A DNA stretch of 38,761 nt, taken from assembly GCA_945903305.1 (NCBI GenBank), contig CAMDOA010000019.1, forward strand, positions 1 through 38,761, given 5' to 3'. This document shows, one piece after another, positions 25,126 to 33,756 of this stretch. Under the pieces are notes generated by a model, which had not been told where the DNA came from, did not search any database, and was given only the letters and a program-made list of their open reading frames with translations. The position numbers were made by a program, and so were the translations under genes. How positions within the stretch are numbered: the first letter of the stretch is position 1; each line of letters opens with the position of its first letter. Source of the DNA: Chitinophaga pinensis (lineage in GTDB: Bacteria; Bacteroidota; Bacteroidia; Chitinophagales; UBA10324).

Positions 25126-26832
25126 TTACTTCATTTCATTCATCCGAATTTTTCTTCCTTTAAAACTTTTGCCGTCAATAGCTTTAATCATTTTATTCAC
25201 CGATGATTTATCAATTTCAACAAACGAGTTTGCATCTTTCAAATCAATTTTGCCCAGCACTTCTTTTTTCAAATCGCTCATGTCCAAAATAAACTGAAGG
25301 AAACTTGCTTTATAAAAACCATCCTTGGTTCCGATATTTACAAACAGTTTTGCATAATCACCATCAGGATTGTATTCTTTTTTTCTGCCTCCATCACGAT
25401 CGTCACGATCGCGTGTTCTGCCTGAGTCCCTTGACCTTTCACCATCTCTGCCACGCTCACCATCACGGGTACTGAATCTTTCTCTTGAAGTACTTCTTTC
25501 CATTTCACGCAGATTTAAATCTTCTGCATTTTCATAATATTTCAGGAAACGATCAAATTCCAATGCTGCAACCCGGGTAAGCACTTCTTCCTTGCTCATG
25601 TCGGCAAATTTTTCCTGCAACATGGGTAAGTAGTTTTCATAATCACCATGAGAAATATCGGTATTCAATAATTTTTCCATTCCATAAAAAAATTGTTTAC
25701 GGCATACATCTTTCCCTCCGGGTATTTCTAGTTTATGAAACGGAGATTGTGCTAATTTTTCTATGGTTTTAAGTTTATATAAATCGCGCTTGGTTATTAT
25801 GCTTAAACAAATTCCGGTTTTACCCGCACGGCCTGTACGACCGCTTCGGTGAGTGTAAACTTCGGATTCATCGGGCAATTCAAAATTTATAACATGTGTT
25901 ATATCTTTTACATCAATGCCGCGCGCAGCCACATCTGTTGCAATTAAAAGTTGTAATGATTTATTTCGGAAAGCACCCATTACTTTATCGCGCTGACCTT
26001 GTGAAAGATCGCCGTGCAAAGCATCAATATTGTAACCTTCACGGGTTAGTTTTTCAGAAATATTCTGGGCATCAATTTTTGTGCGGGTAAAAATTAAACC
26101 ATAAATGCCGGGATGAAAATCAATGATTCTCTTTAATGTTTCGTACCTGTTTTGATTGGCAGTTAAATAATACTGGTGGTCAATATTTTTATTTCCGCTA
26201 TTTACTTTTCCAACAGAAATTTCCACCGGATTTTTCATGTACTTGTTGCTCACCTTTCTGATTTCAGGCGGCATAGTTGCACTGAACATCCACATGCTGT
26301 CACGATTAATCGTTTGCTTACAAACAAATTCAATGTCTTCTTCAAATCCCATGTTCAGCATTTCATCAGCCTCATCAAGTACAACATATTTTATTTGCTG
26401 AAGATTGATTGCTTTTCGCTCAATTAAATCAATTAAACGACCAGGAGTGGCAACCACGATTTGTACACCTTTTTTTATGCTTTTAATCTGGTCGCTGATA
26501 CTGGCTCCACCATATACAGCCTGTACAAATACCTGTGCACTGAATTTTTTATAGCTCTGAATATCTTTTACAATTTGCATGCACAACTCCCTAGTAGGGC
26601 ACACAACCAATGCTTGCGGAGTTTTTCTATCATGATCTATCAATTGCAATAGCGGAAATCCGAATGCAGCTGTTTTTCCGGTTCCTGTTTGTGCAAGACC
26701 TAAAAAATCTTTTGTTCCGGCAACCAGTACTGGTATTGCTTTTTCCTGTATGGGGGTGGGTTCTGTAAATCCGAGCGCTTCAATGGCTTGTAAAAGCTGA
26801 GCGTTTAATCCTAAATCCTTAAACGATGACAT
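25126..26832 (-). CDS. DEAD-box RNA helicase with DbpA-type RNA-binding domain
   Basis: The 568-residue helicase has the Q motif GFTEPTPIQ (21-29), Walker A AQTGTGKT (47-54), PTRELCMQ, TPGRLIDL, DEAD (153-156), SAT (184-186), the ARGIDVKDI region and HRSGRTGRAG. The linker at about 445-487 is rich in Arg, Asp and Ser (RERFSTRDGERGRDGERS). The C-terminal 80 residues (YAKLFVNIGTKDGF, then GRKIRMNEM) form the DbpA/CsdA RNA-recognition domain. Such enzymes remodel RNA in ribosome assembly and cold response. A TACTTTCG box lies 14 bp upstream of the ATG. Confidence 0.95.
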   Translation of the reverse strand: MSSFKDLGLNAQLLQAIEALGFTEPTPIQEKAIPVLVAGTKDFLGLAQTGTGKTAAFGFPLLQLIDHDRKTPQALVVCPTRELCMQIVKDIQSYKKFSAQVFVQAVYGGASISDQIKSIKKGVQIVVATPGRLIDLIERKAINLQQIKYVVLDEADEMLNMGFEEDIEFVCKQTINRDSMWMFSATMPPEIRKVSNKYMKNPVEISVGKVNSGNKNIDHQYYLTANQNRYETLKRIIDFHPGIYGLIFTRTKIDAQNISEKLTREGYNIDALHGDLSQGQRDKVMGAFRNKSLQLLIATDVAARGIDVKDITHVINFELPDESEVYTHRSGRTGRAGKTGICLSIITKRDLYKLKTIEKLAQSPFHKLEIPGGKDVCRKQFFYGMEKLLNTDISHGDYENYLPMLQEKFADMSKEEVLTRVAALEFDRFLKYYENAEDLNLREMERSTSRERFSTRDGERGRDGERSRDSGRTRDRDDRDGGRKKEYNPDGDYAKLFVNIGTKDGFYKASFLQFILDMSDLKKEVLGKIDLKDANSFVEIDKSSVNKMIKAIDGKSFKGRKIRMNEMK

Positions 26833-26846
26833 TACTAATTTTTTGG

Positions 26847-26854
26847 CGAAAGTA
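26847..26854 (-). promoter_or_regulatory. Start-proximal TTACTTTCGCC box of the helicase gene
   Basis: TACTTTCG (26854-26847 on the minus strand) resembles the TAnnTTTG -7 element with a TTCG ending. It leaves a leader of about 7-14 bases before the ATG at 26832. The same motif precedes the THUMP methyltransferase and, as TATTTTCG, the cbs gene. Confidence 0.35.
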
Positions 26855-27021
26855 AGCTATTGTTAATGGCTTTAAGGTTCAAATTTCATAATAGTTAAAG
26901 CTGAACCGGATTATAACAAGAAATTTATTTCAACTCTCGCTTTATCTGTCAGATGTTCAATAATATATATTGAAAATAAATTTTTTAAAAAATAAAATTT
27001 AGCTCAGCAATAAAGCTTAAT

Positions 27022-27270
27022 TTATTCGTGAGTTCTGACGGTCAATTTTAATATTGAATCTACTTGTTCTGCAACCGCTTCATCTTCTAAAGCCTGCTTG
27101 TATTTTCTGATTTTTGAATCAAGCATGGTTAACTCGCATTGGTGAATTTCTATTTGCGTTAAGTGAAAATTCCGTTGCTGCTGAAGCGAGTAAATAGTGG
27201 GTTCAATTAATATGTTTTTTCGAATAATAATATCCTTTCCTTTTGAATTATCGGCCAACAACTGTTTCAT
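27022..27270 (-). CDS. Small coiled-coil protein of unknown function
   Basis: An 82-residue ORF with a normal ATG and no close competitor on either strand. Residues 30-70 are helical with heptad-like spacing (LTQIEIHQCELTMLDSKIRKYKQALEDE), so it may form a coiled coil. There is no signal peptide or recognised family. The flanking gaps of 190 and 220 bp hold no other gene. It is probably real on composition, but the evidence is limited. Confidence 0.55.
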   Translation of the reverse strand: MKQLLADNSKGKDIIIRKNILIEPTIYSLQQQRNFHLTQIEIHQCELTMLDSKIRKYKQALEDEAVAEQVDSILKLTVRTHE

Positions 27271-27420
27271 TTTTCATCAACTTTTTTCAAATGTATTGGT
27301 CAGAAATTATCACTATTTCATTCATTTTATATTGAATTAACATTAGCAAAATGAACTGTCTTTATTCAGTCTATACAAGCTAACATCCTCATGTTTCTTA
27401 ATTTGTTTTTTTTGATTATG

Positions 27421-27464
27421 ATTTTACTTTCAGAACCGACGGATAAATAAACTGAAAGTAAAAT
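27421..27464. repeat. Perfect 13-bp inverted repeat (stem-loop)
   Basis: ATTTTACTTTCAG (27421-27433) and CTGAAAGTAAAAT (27452-27464) are exact inverse complements with an 18-base loop. It sits 27 bp beyond the YkgJ-type gene stop at 27492. Neither strand has a T-run right after it, so it is not a typical terminator. A second, 7-bp pair (ATTAGCA / TGCTAAT) lies next to the stop codon. Confidence 0.7.
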
Positions 27465-27491
27465 TTCATGACTGATTAGCAGCCTCAGATG

Positions 27492-27980
27492 CTAATAAAT
27501 TTTCTTCAAACCCTCCACCACTTCAGCCACCGCAGGGCAAATCATACTGTTGTGATAAGTGATTTTTAATTTTTGAAGTTGATTCCGTTGTTGAGTGTGC
27601 GGATAATCGGCACAGGCGTTTGGTTTTGATTCATAAACAGAACAATAATTATCCAAACCTAAAAACGGACAGGGCATTGCTTTAAAAACTGCATCACCAT
27701 CTTCATCAATCCGCAAAAACTTATCGAAAAAAACAGAAGGTTTTAATTTAAAATGACCGGCCAATCGTTCAATATCCTTGTTTTTTAATAGTGGACCAGT
27801 GGTTCGGCAACAGTTTGCACATTCTAAACAATTAATGTGCTCAAATGCCTGATCGTGCAACTCATTAGTTAACTGGTCCAGGCCTTTTGGTTTTTGCTTT
27901 TTAAATTTTTCAAAAAGCTTTTTCGTTTCAGTTTGCTTCAGTTTCGCATTTTCTATCAGCTTCTGATACTCAGGCAACAT
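27492..27980 (-). CDS. YkgJ-family cysteine-cluster protein
   Basis: The 162-residue protein has CLECANCC (C51, C54, C57, C58) and further cysteines in MPCPFLGLDNYC, NACADYP and MICPAV. This is the pattern of the YkgJ/Fe-S oxidoreductase family (zinc- or iron-binding). The first 40 residues are a charged helix. The function of the family is poorly known. It lies 20 bp after the S1C protease gene on the same strand and may be co-transcribed with it. Confidence 0.85.
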   Translation of the reverse strand: MLPEYQKLIENAKLKQTETKKLFEKFKKQKPKGLDQLTNELHDQAFEHINCLECANCCRTTGPLLKNKDIERLAGHFKLKPSVFFDKFLRIDEDGDAVFKAMPCPFLGLDNYCSVYESKPNACADYPHTQQRNQLQKLKITYHNSMICPAVAEVVEGLKKIY

Positions 27981-28000
27981 GAATTGTAGTAAACTAAAAC

Positions 28001-29458
28001 TTATTTATAATTGATAGTAACAAAACCATCCTGAAGCCAAACATTACTGGAAGTATAAAATTTAAATTTATAATCAGCGGCATCATAAAAAGTATACTCA
28101 ATGTAAAAGGCGCTTTTGTCTGGGTCTATTGTATAGGTTTTTGTTTCAACAAAATCATCGTAATCTTTTCCCTTCTTTTTATAAATGTCAAGGGTAATTC
28201 CGCTTGTTTTCAATGCTTTGTCCTGACCAACCCAAACATATAAATAGCTTCCGCTTTTGCTGATATTAAATACGCTACCGGCATTGGCGCAACTGTTCAG
28301 GTAATCTAAATCAGTACAGAAATTCACTTTTGCATCTATGTAATAAAAGGTACTGCTTGGATCGTTGTAATCAATATTCAAACCTCCGTTTTTATCCTTG
28401 ATAGTTACATGACCATCATTAATCCATTTTTCTTCATTGTTATAAACTCTCACTTCATAATCACCTGATGAGCTGAAAAAATAATCGAAATAAGTAGCAA
28501 CTAAAGTTGGTTTAATTGTAAAATTTTTTGTTTCAATAAACTGGTCATATTTTCCGGTGCTTCCTTTTTTATATACATCTACAATTATTCCGGTCGATTG
28601 AATTTGTGTGGTTCCATTATCAACATAAACCGTAACATTTCTGCCACCACTCACTATATTAAACACGGTACTTTCCGTTACAGGATATCCAGCATCATCC
28701 ACGCTTTCGCAAAAGGTTACTTTTGAACCAGCGTATAAATCAGAAGTTGTTGTGTTGTTGTTTGAAGTATTGTTGTTATTGTTAGAAACCACTGTTTCAC
28801 TACCATCTTCCGGAGGAAATTTATAGGCATTAACCGGTTCAAGAATGTTCAGGTTTTTAACGCTTACTGCAAAATTCAAATTCTGACCACTCTCTAAATA
28901 GTAGGTAACAACACCAAGTGCTTCACCCGTCATATTCATTAGCGGACTACCACTATTGCCGTGAGATATTGGTGCTGTAATTTGAATTGTTTCGCCCATT
29001 TTATCATCAGCACGAACTGAGGATACAATTCCATCAGCTACTGATTTTTCCAATCCCAGAGGGTTTCCAATAATAAAAATCTTTTCTCCTTGTTTAGGAG
29101 AAACAGAATTCATTTTTAAAAAAGGAAATGTTTCGTTCAATTCATTTTTAACTACAAATTTTATTAAATCACTTTCCTTACTCCAACCAATCACATTCTC
29201 AACAAGGTAAGTTTTATTGTCGGAAGTTTTAATTTTTGCTTTAGAAGCGCCCTGAAAAACATGGTAATTTGATAAAGCAGTACCGGTAGAGGTTATGAAA
29301 AAACCGGTTCCAACAGCATATTCATTACCGGATGCATCGTATGTTGTGATTTTAAAAATGGAGGGCGAACACTTATCAATTAGGGAGGTCAGATCTAATT
29401 GAGCTGTGGCCAGTTCACTTGAAAAAGCAATTAATAATAAGAATAGCAGTTTTTTCAT
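28001..29458 (-). CDS. S1C (HtrA/Do-like) serine protease with a duplicated C-terminal domain
   Basis: The 485-residue protein has a signal peptide (1-20) and a trypsin-fold domain (25-205). The catalytic triad is His66 (SNYHVF), Asp97 (KESDLIKF) and Ser169 (HGNSGSPL, where many relatives have GNSGGP). There is no PDZ domain, which HtrA proteins normally have. After a poly-Asn/Thr linker (225-239) come two copies of an unrecognised domain of about 115 residues (about 241-358 and 367-485). They share VxFC, an STVFNI/GSVFNI strand, VYKK/IYKK and a W-x-x-DG-x-VTI end. The tail may bind substrate or the surface. It is periplasmic or secreted; the substrate is unknown. Confidence 0.9.
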   Translation of the reverse strand: MKKLLFLLLIAFSSELATAQLDLTSLIDKCSPSIFKITTYDASGNEYAVGTGFFITSTGTALSNYHVFQGASKAKIKTSDNKTYLVENVIGWSKESDLIKFVVKNELNETFPFLKMNSVSPKQGEKIFIIGNPLGLEKSVADGIVSSVRADDKMGETIQITAPISHGNSGSPLMNMTGEALGVVTYYLESGQNLNFAVSVKNLNILEPVNAYKFPPEDGSETVVSNNNNNTSNNNTTTSDLYAGSKVTFCESVDDAGYPVTESTVFNIVSGGRNVTVYVDNGTTQIQSTGIIVDVYKKGSTGKYDQFIETKNFTIKPTLVATYFDYFFSSSGDYEVRVYNNEEKWINDGHVTIKDKNGGLNIDYNDPSSTFYYIDAKVNFCTDLDYLNSCANAGSVFNISKSGSYLYVWVGQDKALKTSGITLDIYKKKGKDYDDFVETKTYTIDPDKSAFYIEYTFYDAADYKFKFYTSSNVWLQDGFVTINYK

Positions 29459-29662
29459 TTCATTTTTATTTTGGCTGTGAAAATAATTGTTAAAATTAAA
29501 TTCTCGATATAAATACCGTTGAAATTTGAATATTTATCGGTAGATAAATGAATTGGGTTGTTTGATTAAAGAATTCTCCCAAGTAAATATGTTGCACACT
29601 AAAAATGCAGTTAAATAGTTTCTGTAATTTTAAAACATTTAACAATTTTTGGTGTAGAAAAA

Positions 29663-29690
29663 TTTGTGAAATAATAAAAATTTAAACTTG
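29663..29690 (+). promoter_or_regulatory. Possible promoter of the DUF885 gene
   Basis: TTTG (29663-29666), a 16-bp spacer and TAAACTTG (29683-29690, one mismatch to TAnnTTTG) lie 38 bp before the ATG at 29729. The spacing is a little short. The rest of the 270-bp gap upstream is AT-rich, with nothing else seen. Confidence 0.3.
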
Positions 29691-29728
29691 CTTTAGTCCT
29701 GAATAATGAATTTATAAATTTAAATTTA

Positions 29729-31492
29729 ATGAAGGGTAAAAGTTTAATTGTAGCCGTTTTGTTTATTAGTTCTGCAATTGTTTTTTCAGGATGCGACAGA
29801 TTAAAAAATAAGTATAATCAAAACGAATCATTCGAAAATTTTAAGAAATTATTTATTGAATCGGTATGGAAGAATAATCCCGATTGGGCATTGGTAATGG
29901 GAAATCATGAATATGACGAACGACTTGAAATTCCTTCGAAGGAAAACCGGATTCGGAAAACTGATGTATATAAATCATTATCCGATAGCTTAAAAAAGTA
30001 CGACTGGAAAAAAATCACTCCTGAAAACACCGTTGATGCCAGAATTATGATGAATTTTCTGGAAGAGTATAATTGGAAAATTTATGAGCTTAAAAGTTTT
30101 GAATGGAATCCAGCTGAATATAATGTGAGCGAAGGATTTGATCTCATTTTGGGAAACAGGAATATGAGCCTGGAAAAAAAATTAGTTATCATAAGCGAAC
30201 GGTTACGGCATGTGCCTGAATATTATATAGTTGCAAAAGCAAATATCAGAAAGCCGACCATAGAACATACTGATTTGGCAATACTGCAAAACTCAGGAGC
30301 ATTATTACTTTTTGAAAAAAACATACCTGATAGTTTGGAAATATCTGATTTAAGTGATAATGAAAAATCGGAGCTTACTAACCATTTAACGCAAGCGAAA
30401 TCGAGCATTCTGGAGTACATTATTTTTTTAAAAAAAATAAAAGCGTCCATTTCAAAGGAGTCGGGTTTATCCCGATCATTCCGGATCGGTAAAACACTTT
30501 ATGAAAAAAAATTCAAATTTGAAATGCAAAGTTGTTTTTCTACTGATGAAATTTACACTAAAGCCATTGATCATAAAAAGGAAATTCATTCCAACATGCT
30601 TAACCTTGCAAAACAGTTGTGGCCGAAATATTTTTCAAATACTGTAATGCCTGAAGGGTTAGAATCAGTAAAAAAATTGATAGATACTTTAAGCTATAGC
30701 CACTGTGTTGCTGACTCATTATTGTCGGAAGTAAAAAAGCAAATTCCGGAACTGACGAATTTTATTTTGCAAAAAAAATTATTTGAACTCAAAAATTTTA
30801 ATCCGCTGGAAGTGCGCGAAACACCCTTGTATATGCGTGGCAGCGGAGCGGGTGCAAGTATAAATGCGCCTGGGCCTTATGATAAAAATGCAAAAACATT
30901 TTATAATGTAACGCCATTATATGACTATACTGACGCGGAAGCTGAAAGCTACTTAAGAGAGTATAATTATTGGACTTTACAGATTTTAAATATACATGAA
31001 GCTATTCCGGGGCACTACCTTCAATTATGTTATGCGAATCAAGTGGACGATTTAATAAAATCGGTTTTTCAGAATAATGCCATGATTGAAGGATGGGCGG
31101 TTTATGCAGAAAAAATGATGATGGAAGAAGGGTATGGGAATAATGAACCCGAAATGTTGCTCATGTATAACAAATGGCATTTGCGCTCTACCTTGAATGC
31201 AATTCTTGATTACAGTGTTCATTGTTTGAACATGAGTGAAACTGAAGCAAAAAAAATGTTAACCGAAGAGGGATTTCAAACCAATGCAGAAGCCAATGGC
31301 AAATGGAAAAGAGTGACATTGACTCAGGTTCAATTGAGCAGTTATTTTTCCGGTTATACTGAAATTTATTCTTTACGCGAAGAGAAAAAAAAAGAAGCTG
31401 GAAAAGATTTTTCGTTGTATGATTTTCACAATCAATTTTTATCATATGGCAGCATTCCGGTTAAATATATTTGGGAATTGATGGTGAAATAG
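29729..31492 (+). CDS. DUF885 metallopeptidase-like lipoprotein
   Basis: The 587-residue protein has a lipoprotein signal (IVFSGC, Cys22). It is DUF885 throughout, with the motif HEAIPGHYLQ (H423-E424 and H429), which is the HExxxGH-like zinc-binding site of the family, and GWAVYAEKMMMEE downstream, which supplies the glutamate ligand. NVTPLYDYT and YMRGSGAGAS also match the family. DUF885 proteins are thought to be peptidases; the substrate is unknown. It is probably anchored in the outer or inner membrane facing the periplasm. It converges with the GNAT-SRPBCC gene 28 bp away. Confidence 0.9.
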   Translation: MKGKSLIVAVLFISSAIVFSGCDRLKNKYNQNESFENFKKLFIESVWKNNPDWALVMGNHEYDERLEIPSKENRIRKTDVYKSLSDSLKKYDWKKITPENTVDARIMMNFLEEYNWKIYELKSFEWNPAEYNVSEGFDLILGNRNMSLEKKLVIISERLRHVPEYYIVAKANIRKPTIEHTDLAILQNSGALLLFEKNIPDSLEISDLSDNEKSELTNHLTQAKSSILEYIIFLKKIKASISKESGLSRSFRIGKTLYEKKFKFEMQSCFSTDEIYTKAIDHKKEIHSNMLNLAKQLWPKYFSNTVMPEGLESVKKLIDTLSYSHCVADSLLSEVKKQIPELTNFILQKKLFELKNFNPLEVRETPLYMRGSGAGASINAPGPYDKNAKTFYNVTPLYDYTDAEAESYLREYNYWTLQILNIHEAIPGHYLQLCYANQVDDLIKSVFQNNAMIEGWAVYAEKMMMEEGYGNNEPEMLLMYNKWHLRSTLNAILDYSVHCLNMSETEAKKMLTEEGFQTNAEANGKWKRVTLTQVQLSSYFSGYTEIYSLREEKKKEAGKDFSLYDFHNQFLSYGSIPVKYIWELMVK

Positions 31493-31520
31493 CCAGTGAT
31501 TGCAATTATTTCATGAGATA

Positions 31521-32423
31521 CTAAAGTTCAGAAATTTCTTTCACCTGAACCAAAATCGGATTCCAGCCTTCACCATTGTTGTAGCTTTCTTTGTACCTGC
31601 GTTCGCCATCGGCAACGGTGTTGTAATCGCCTTGCGTAACAATTAAAATTGTTTGCCCGTTTTGTTCACTCAAATCATATGTAACAGTCAAATAATTTTC
31701 CGGAATATCCTCCATTGATTTATTGTTTGGGTCAAAAACTGAGTAGGTCAAATGTTTTCCGGTTTCAATTTTCAAAATGTTTCCTTTCACAAAAATTATA
31801 TTCTTTCCCTCATAATCGGCTTGCCATAATAAAGTGCTGCCAGCTTTCCAATCCGAAACAGTTTCGCAACCGAACATATATATTTTTGTTTGTTCAGGAT
31901 TTGTTAGTGCATCCCAGACCTTTATTGCAGGTGCGTTAATAGTGATTGTGTTTCTTATGATTCGTGGTTCTTGCATTTTATTTTTTTTAAAATTATTCCA
32001 TGCAGCAATAGACATTTCAAATTTTATTTCTCCTTTATTTACTACTCCAGCATTTATCCAACCCGATTTCATATAAAAAATTTCAGCGCGTGTATCAGGT
32101 GATGTTCCAAGCCAAACAGTTTTATCTGTTATACTGAAATACCAATCCATCATCAGGTTGTGAAGTTTTCTACCGATTCCTTTTTCAGCAAAATCAGGTT
32201 GAACAAACAAGGCCCAAATATTATTTTCCAATAAATCAACTATTGAAAATCCGACAATCTTGTGTTACACTTCGCATACCCAGCCTTTTCCTCTGACTGT
32301 TAAAAAATTTTCACAATCAGCAGCGGTTACTAATAATGGATTTGATAAAACATTTTCTTTTACCGAATGACGAACAATCTGAATTTGTTTAATATCATCA
32401 ATGGTGGCTTCTCTGAAAAGCAT
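31521..32423 (-). pseudogene. GNAT acetyltransferase-SRPBCC gene broken by one in-frame stop
   Basis: From ATG 32423 the frame runs MLFREATIDDIKQIQ (GNAT start) through GKGWVCEV, then TAA at codon 53 (32267-32265), then HKIVGFSIVDL and on to 31521 without a further stop. The GNAT acetyl-CoA motif FAEKGIGRKL follows at about codons 78-87. From codon 150 (MQEPRII, ATG 31976) an SRPBCC/AHSA1-like domain follows (ITINAPAIKVWDALTNPEQ). A GAA-to-TAA or CAA-to-TAA change is the simplest explanation; a sequencing error is possible. The SRPBCC half could still be made from ATG 31976 (151 residues), or from TTG 32231 with part of the GNAT domain. Confidence 0.85.
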
Positions 32424-32464
32424 TTTTATTTCTTAAAATATTTAACTTTCAAATTCACCATTCA

Positions 32465-33634
32465 CTATTCATTAACTTCCTGATATTTTTTTCCGGCATA
32501 CAAATCATAACCAAACAACTTGCAATCAATTTGCGCATTCATAAATCTGATTTTTCGTTTTGGTTTCAGCCCAATGAATTTCGCGGCATCTAAATTTCCG
32601 GTAAATACAAAGCCTTTGTAACCACTGCACTTTCGTTTCATAAAGTTGCCAATGGTTTTATATAATTCAATCAGTTCATCATCACCTCCGCCCATTCTAT
32701 CTCCATAAGGAGGATTCATTATCACAATTCCTTTTTCATCTGGTACATGTGTGTCTTCAACAGCACATTCAACAAAATCTATAAACTCACTTACACCGGC
32801 AGCTTCGGCATTCAACTTCGCATCACGAATGGCATCGGGATGAATATCGGTTGCTATGATTTTAAAATCAATGGTGCTTTTTGATTGCAATGTGTTTTCA
32901 TAATCCAGGTCACGATAATATTCTTCTTCGTTGTAATCTTTAAAATGCTGGAACGAAAATTCTTTTCTCAAATATCCGGGATAGCGATTCAAAGCCATGA
33001 GTGCCGCTTCAATGGCAAATGTTCCGCTACCACACATTGGATTTACAAATGTTGAATTCATATCCCATTCAGTTGCCATAATAACTCCGGCGGTTAAATT
33101 TTCCTGCATCGGAGCTGCGAATGGAAACTTGCGATAGCCACGCTTGTTCAATGAAACTCCTGATGTGTCAAGATAAAGCGAAACATCATTGTTATCCCAA
33201 AACACAAACACCACGGCGCCGGTGCGCTCACTGCCACTATCAGGACGATAGCCAAACTTGCGACGGAAGCGGTCAACAATTGCATCCTTGCATTTCAGAT
33301 TGGTATAAAGAGTTGTGTTTATAGTTCCGTTGCGTGTGAAAGAGGTAACAGCAAACTGTTCATCCTTGCGCAAATAATTTTCCCATGGAACTTCCGATAC
33401 TTTGTTGAACAACTCGTTGGCATCAGCAGCTTTTACTTTCTTAATCATCCACAAAACTTTACTCGCACTTCGCAAAAAATAATTCAATCGAATGCAATCG
33501 TTCATGGTTCCTTTTATTTCCACGCCATTCGGATGTTCCCATGTAATAGTATATCCGAGCGCTTCCACTTCGGCTTTTAAATACGGAGTTACATAAAGCG
33601 GACAATTAATAAGTATGATGGAAGGTTGTTGCAT
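32465..33634 (-). CDS. THUMP-domain class I RNA methyltransferase, RlmL-like
   Basis: The 389-residue protein has an N-terminal ferredoxin-like and THUMP region (about 1-160), a SAM-binding motif PMCGSGTFAIEA (199-210), ATDIHPDAI, and the catalytic NPPY (307-310). This is the architecture of RlmL (YcbY N-terminal half) and YpsC, which methylate guanine N2 of 23S rRNA. The RlmK half found in enteric bacteria is absent, as is usual outside Proteobacteria. A TACTTTCG box (33648-33641) lies six bases upstream of the ATG. Confidence 0.9.
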   Translation of the reverse strand: MQQPSIILINCPLYVTPYLKAEVEALGYTITWEHPNGVEIKGTMNDCIRLNYFLRSASKVLWMIKKVKAADANELFNKVSEVPWENYLRKDEQFAVTSFTRNGTINTTLYTNLKCKDAIVDRFRRKFGYRPDSGSERTGAVVFVFWDNNDVSLYLDTSGVSLNKRGYRKFPFAAPMQENLTAGVIMATEWDMNSTFVNPMCGSGTFAIEAALMALNRYPGYLRKEFSFQHFKDYNEEEYYRDLDYENTLQSKSTIDFKIIATDIHPDAIRDAKLNAEAAGVSEFIDFVECAVEDTHVPDEKGIVIMNPPYGDRMGGGDDELIELYKTIGNFMKRKCSGYKGFVFTGNLDAAKFIGLKPKRKIRFMNAQIDCKLFGYDLYAGKKYQEVNE

Positions 33635-33640
33635 GTGCGG

Positions 33641-33648
33641 CGAAAGTA
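33641..33648 (-). promoter_or_regulatory. Start-proximal TTACTTTCGCC box of the RlmL-like gene
   Basis: TACTTTCG (33648-33641 on the minus strand) lies six bases before the ATG at 33634, so a transcript from it would be almost leaderless. It is followed by CCGC, as at cbs. Confidence 0.35.
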
Positions 33649-33756
33649 AGCGGTTGTGATTTAACGAGATGAATGAGTATTCTTTCCTTCAATAAAAAGA
33701 AACTTATAACAGTGAAAATGATATATAATTAATAATATTCTCTTATTTCAGGTAAA

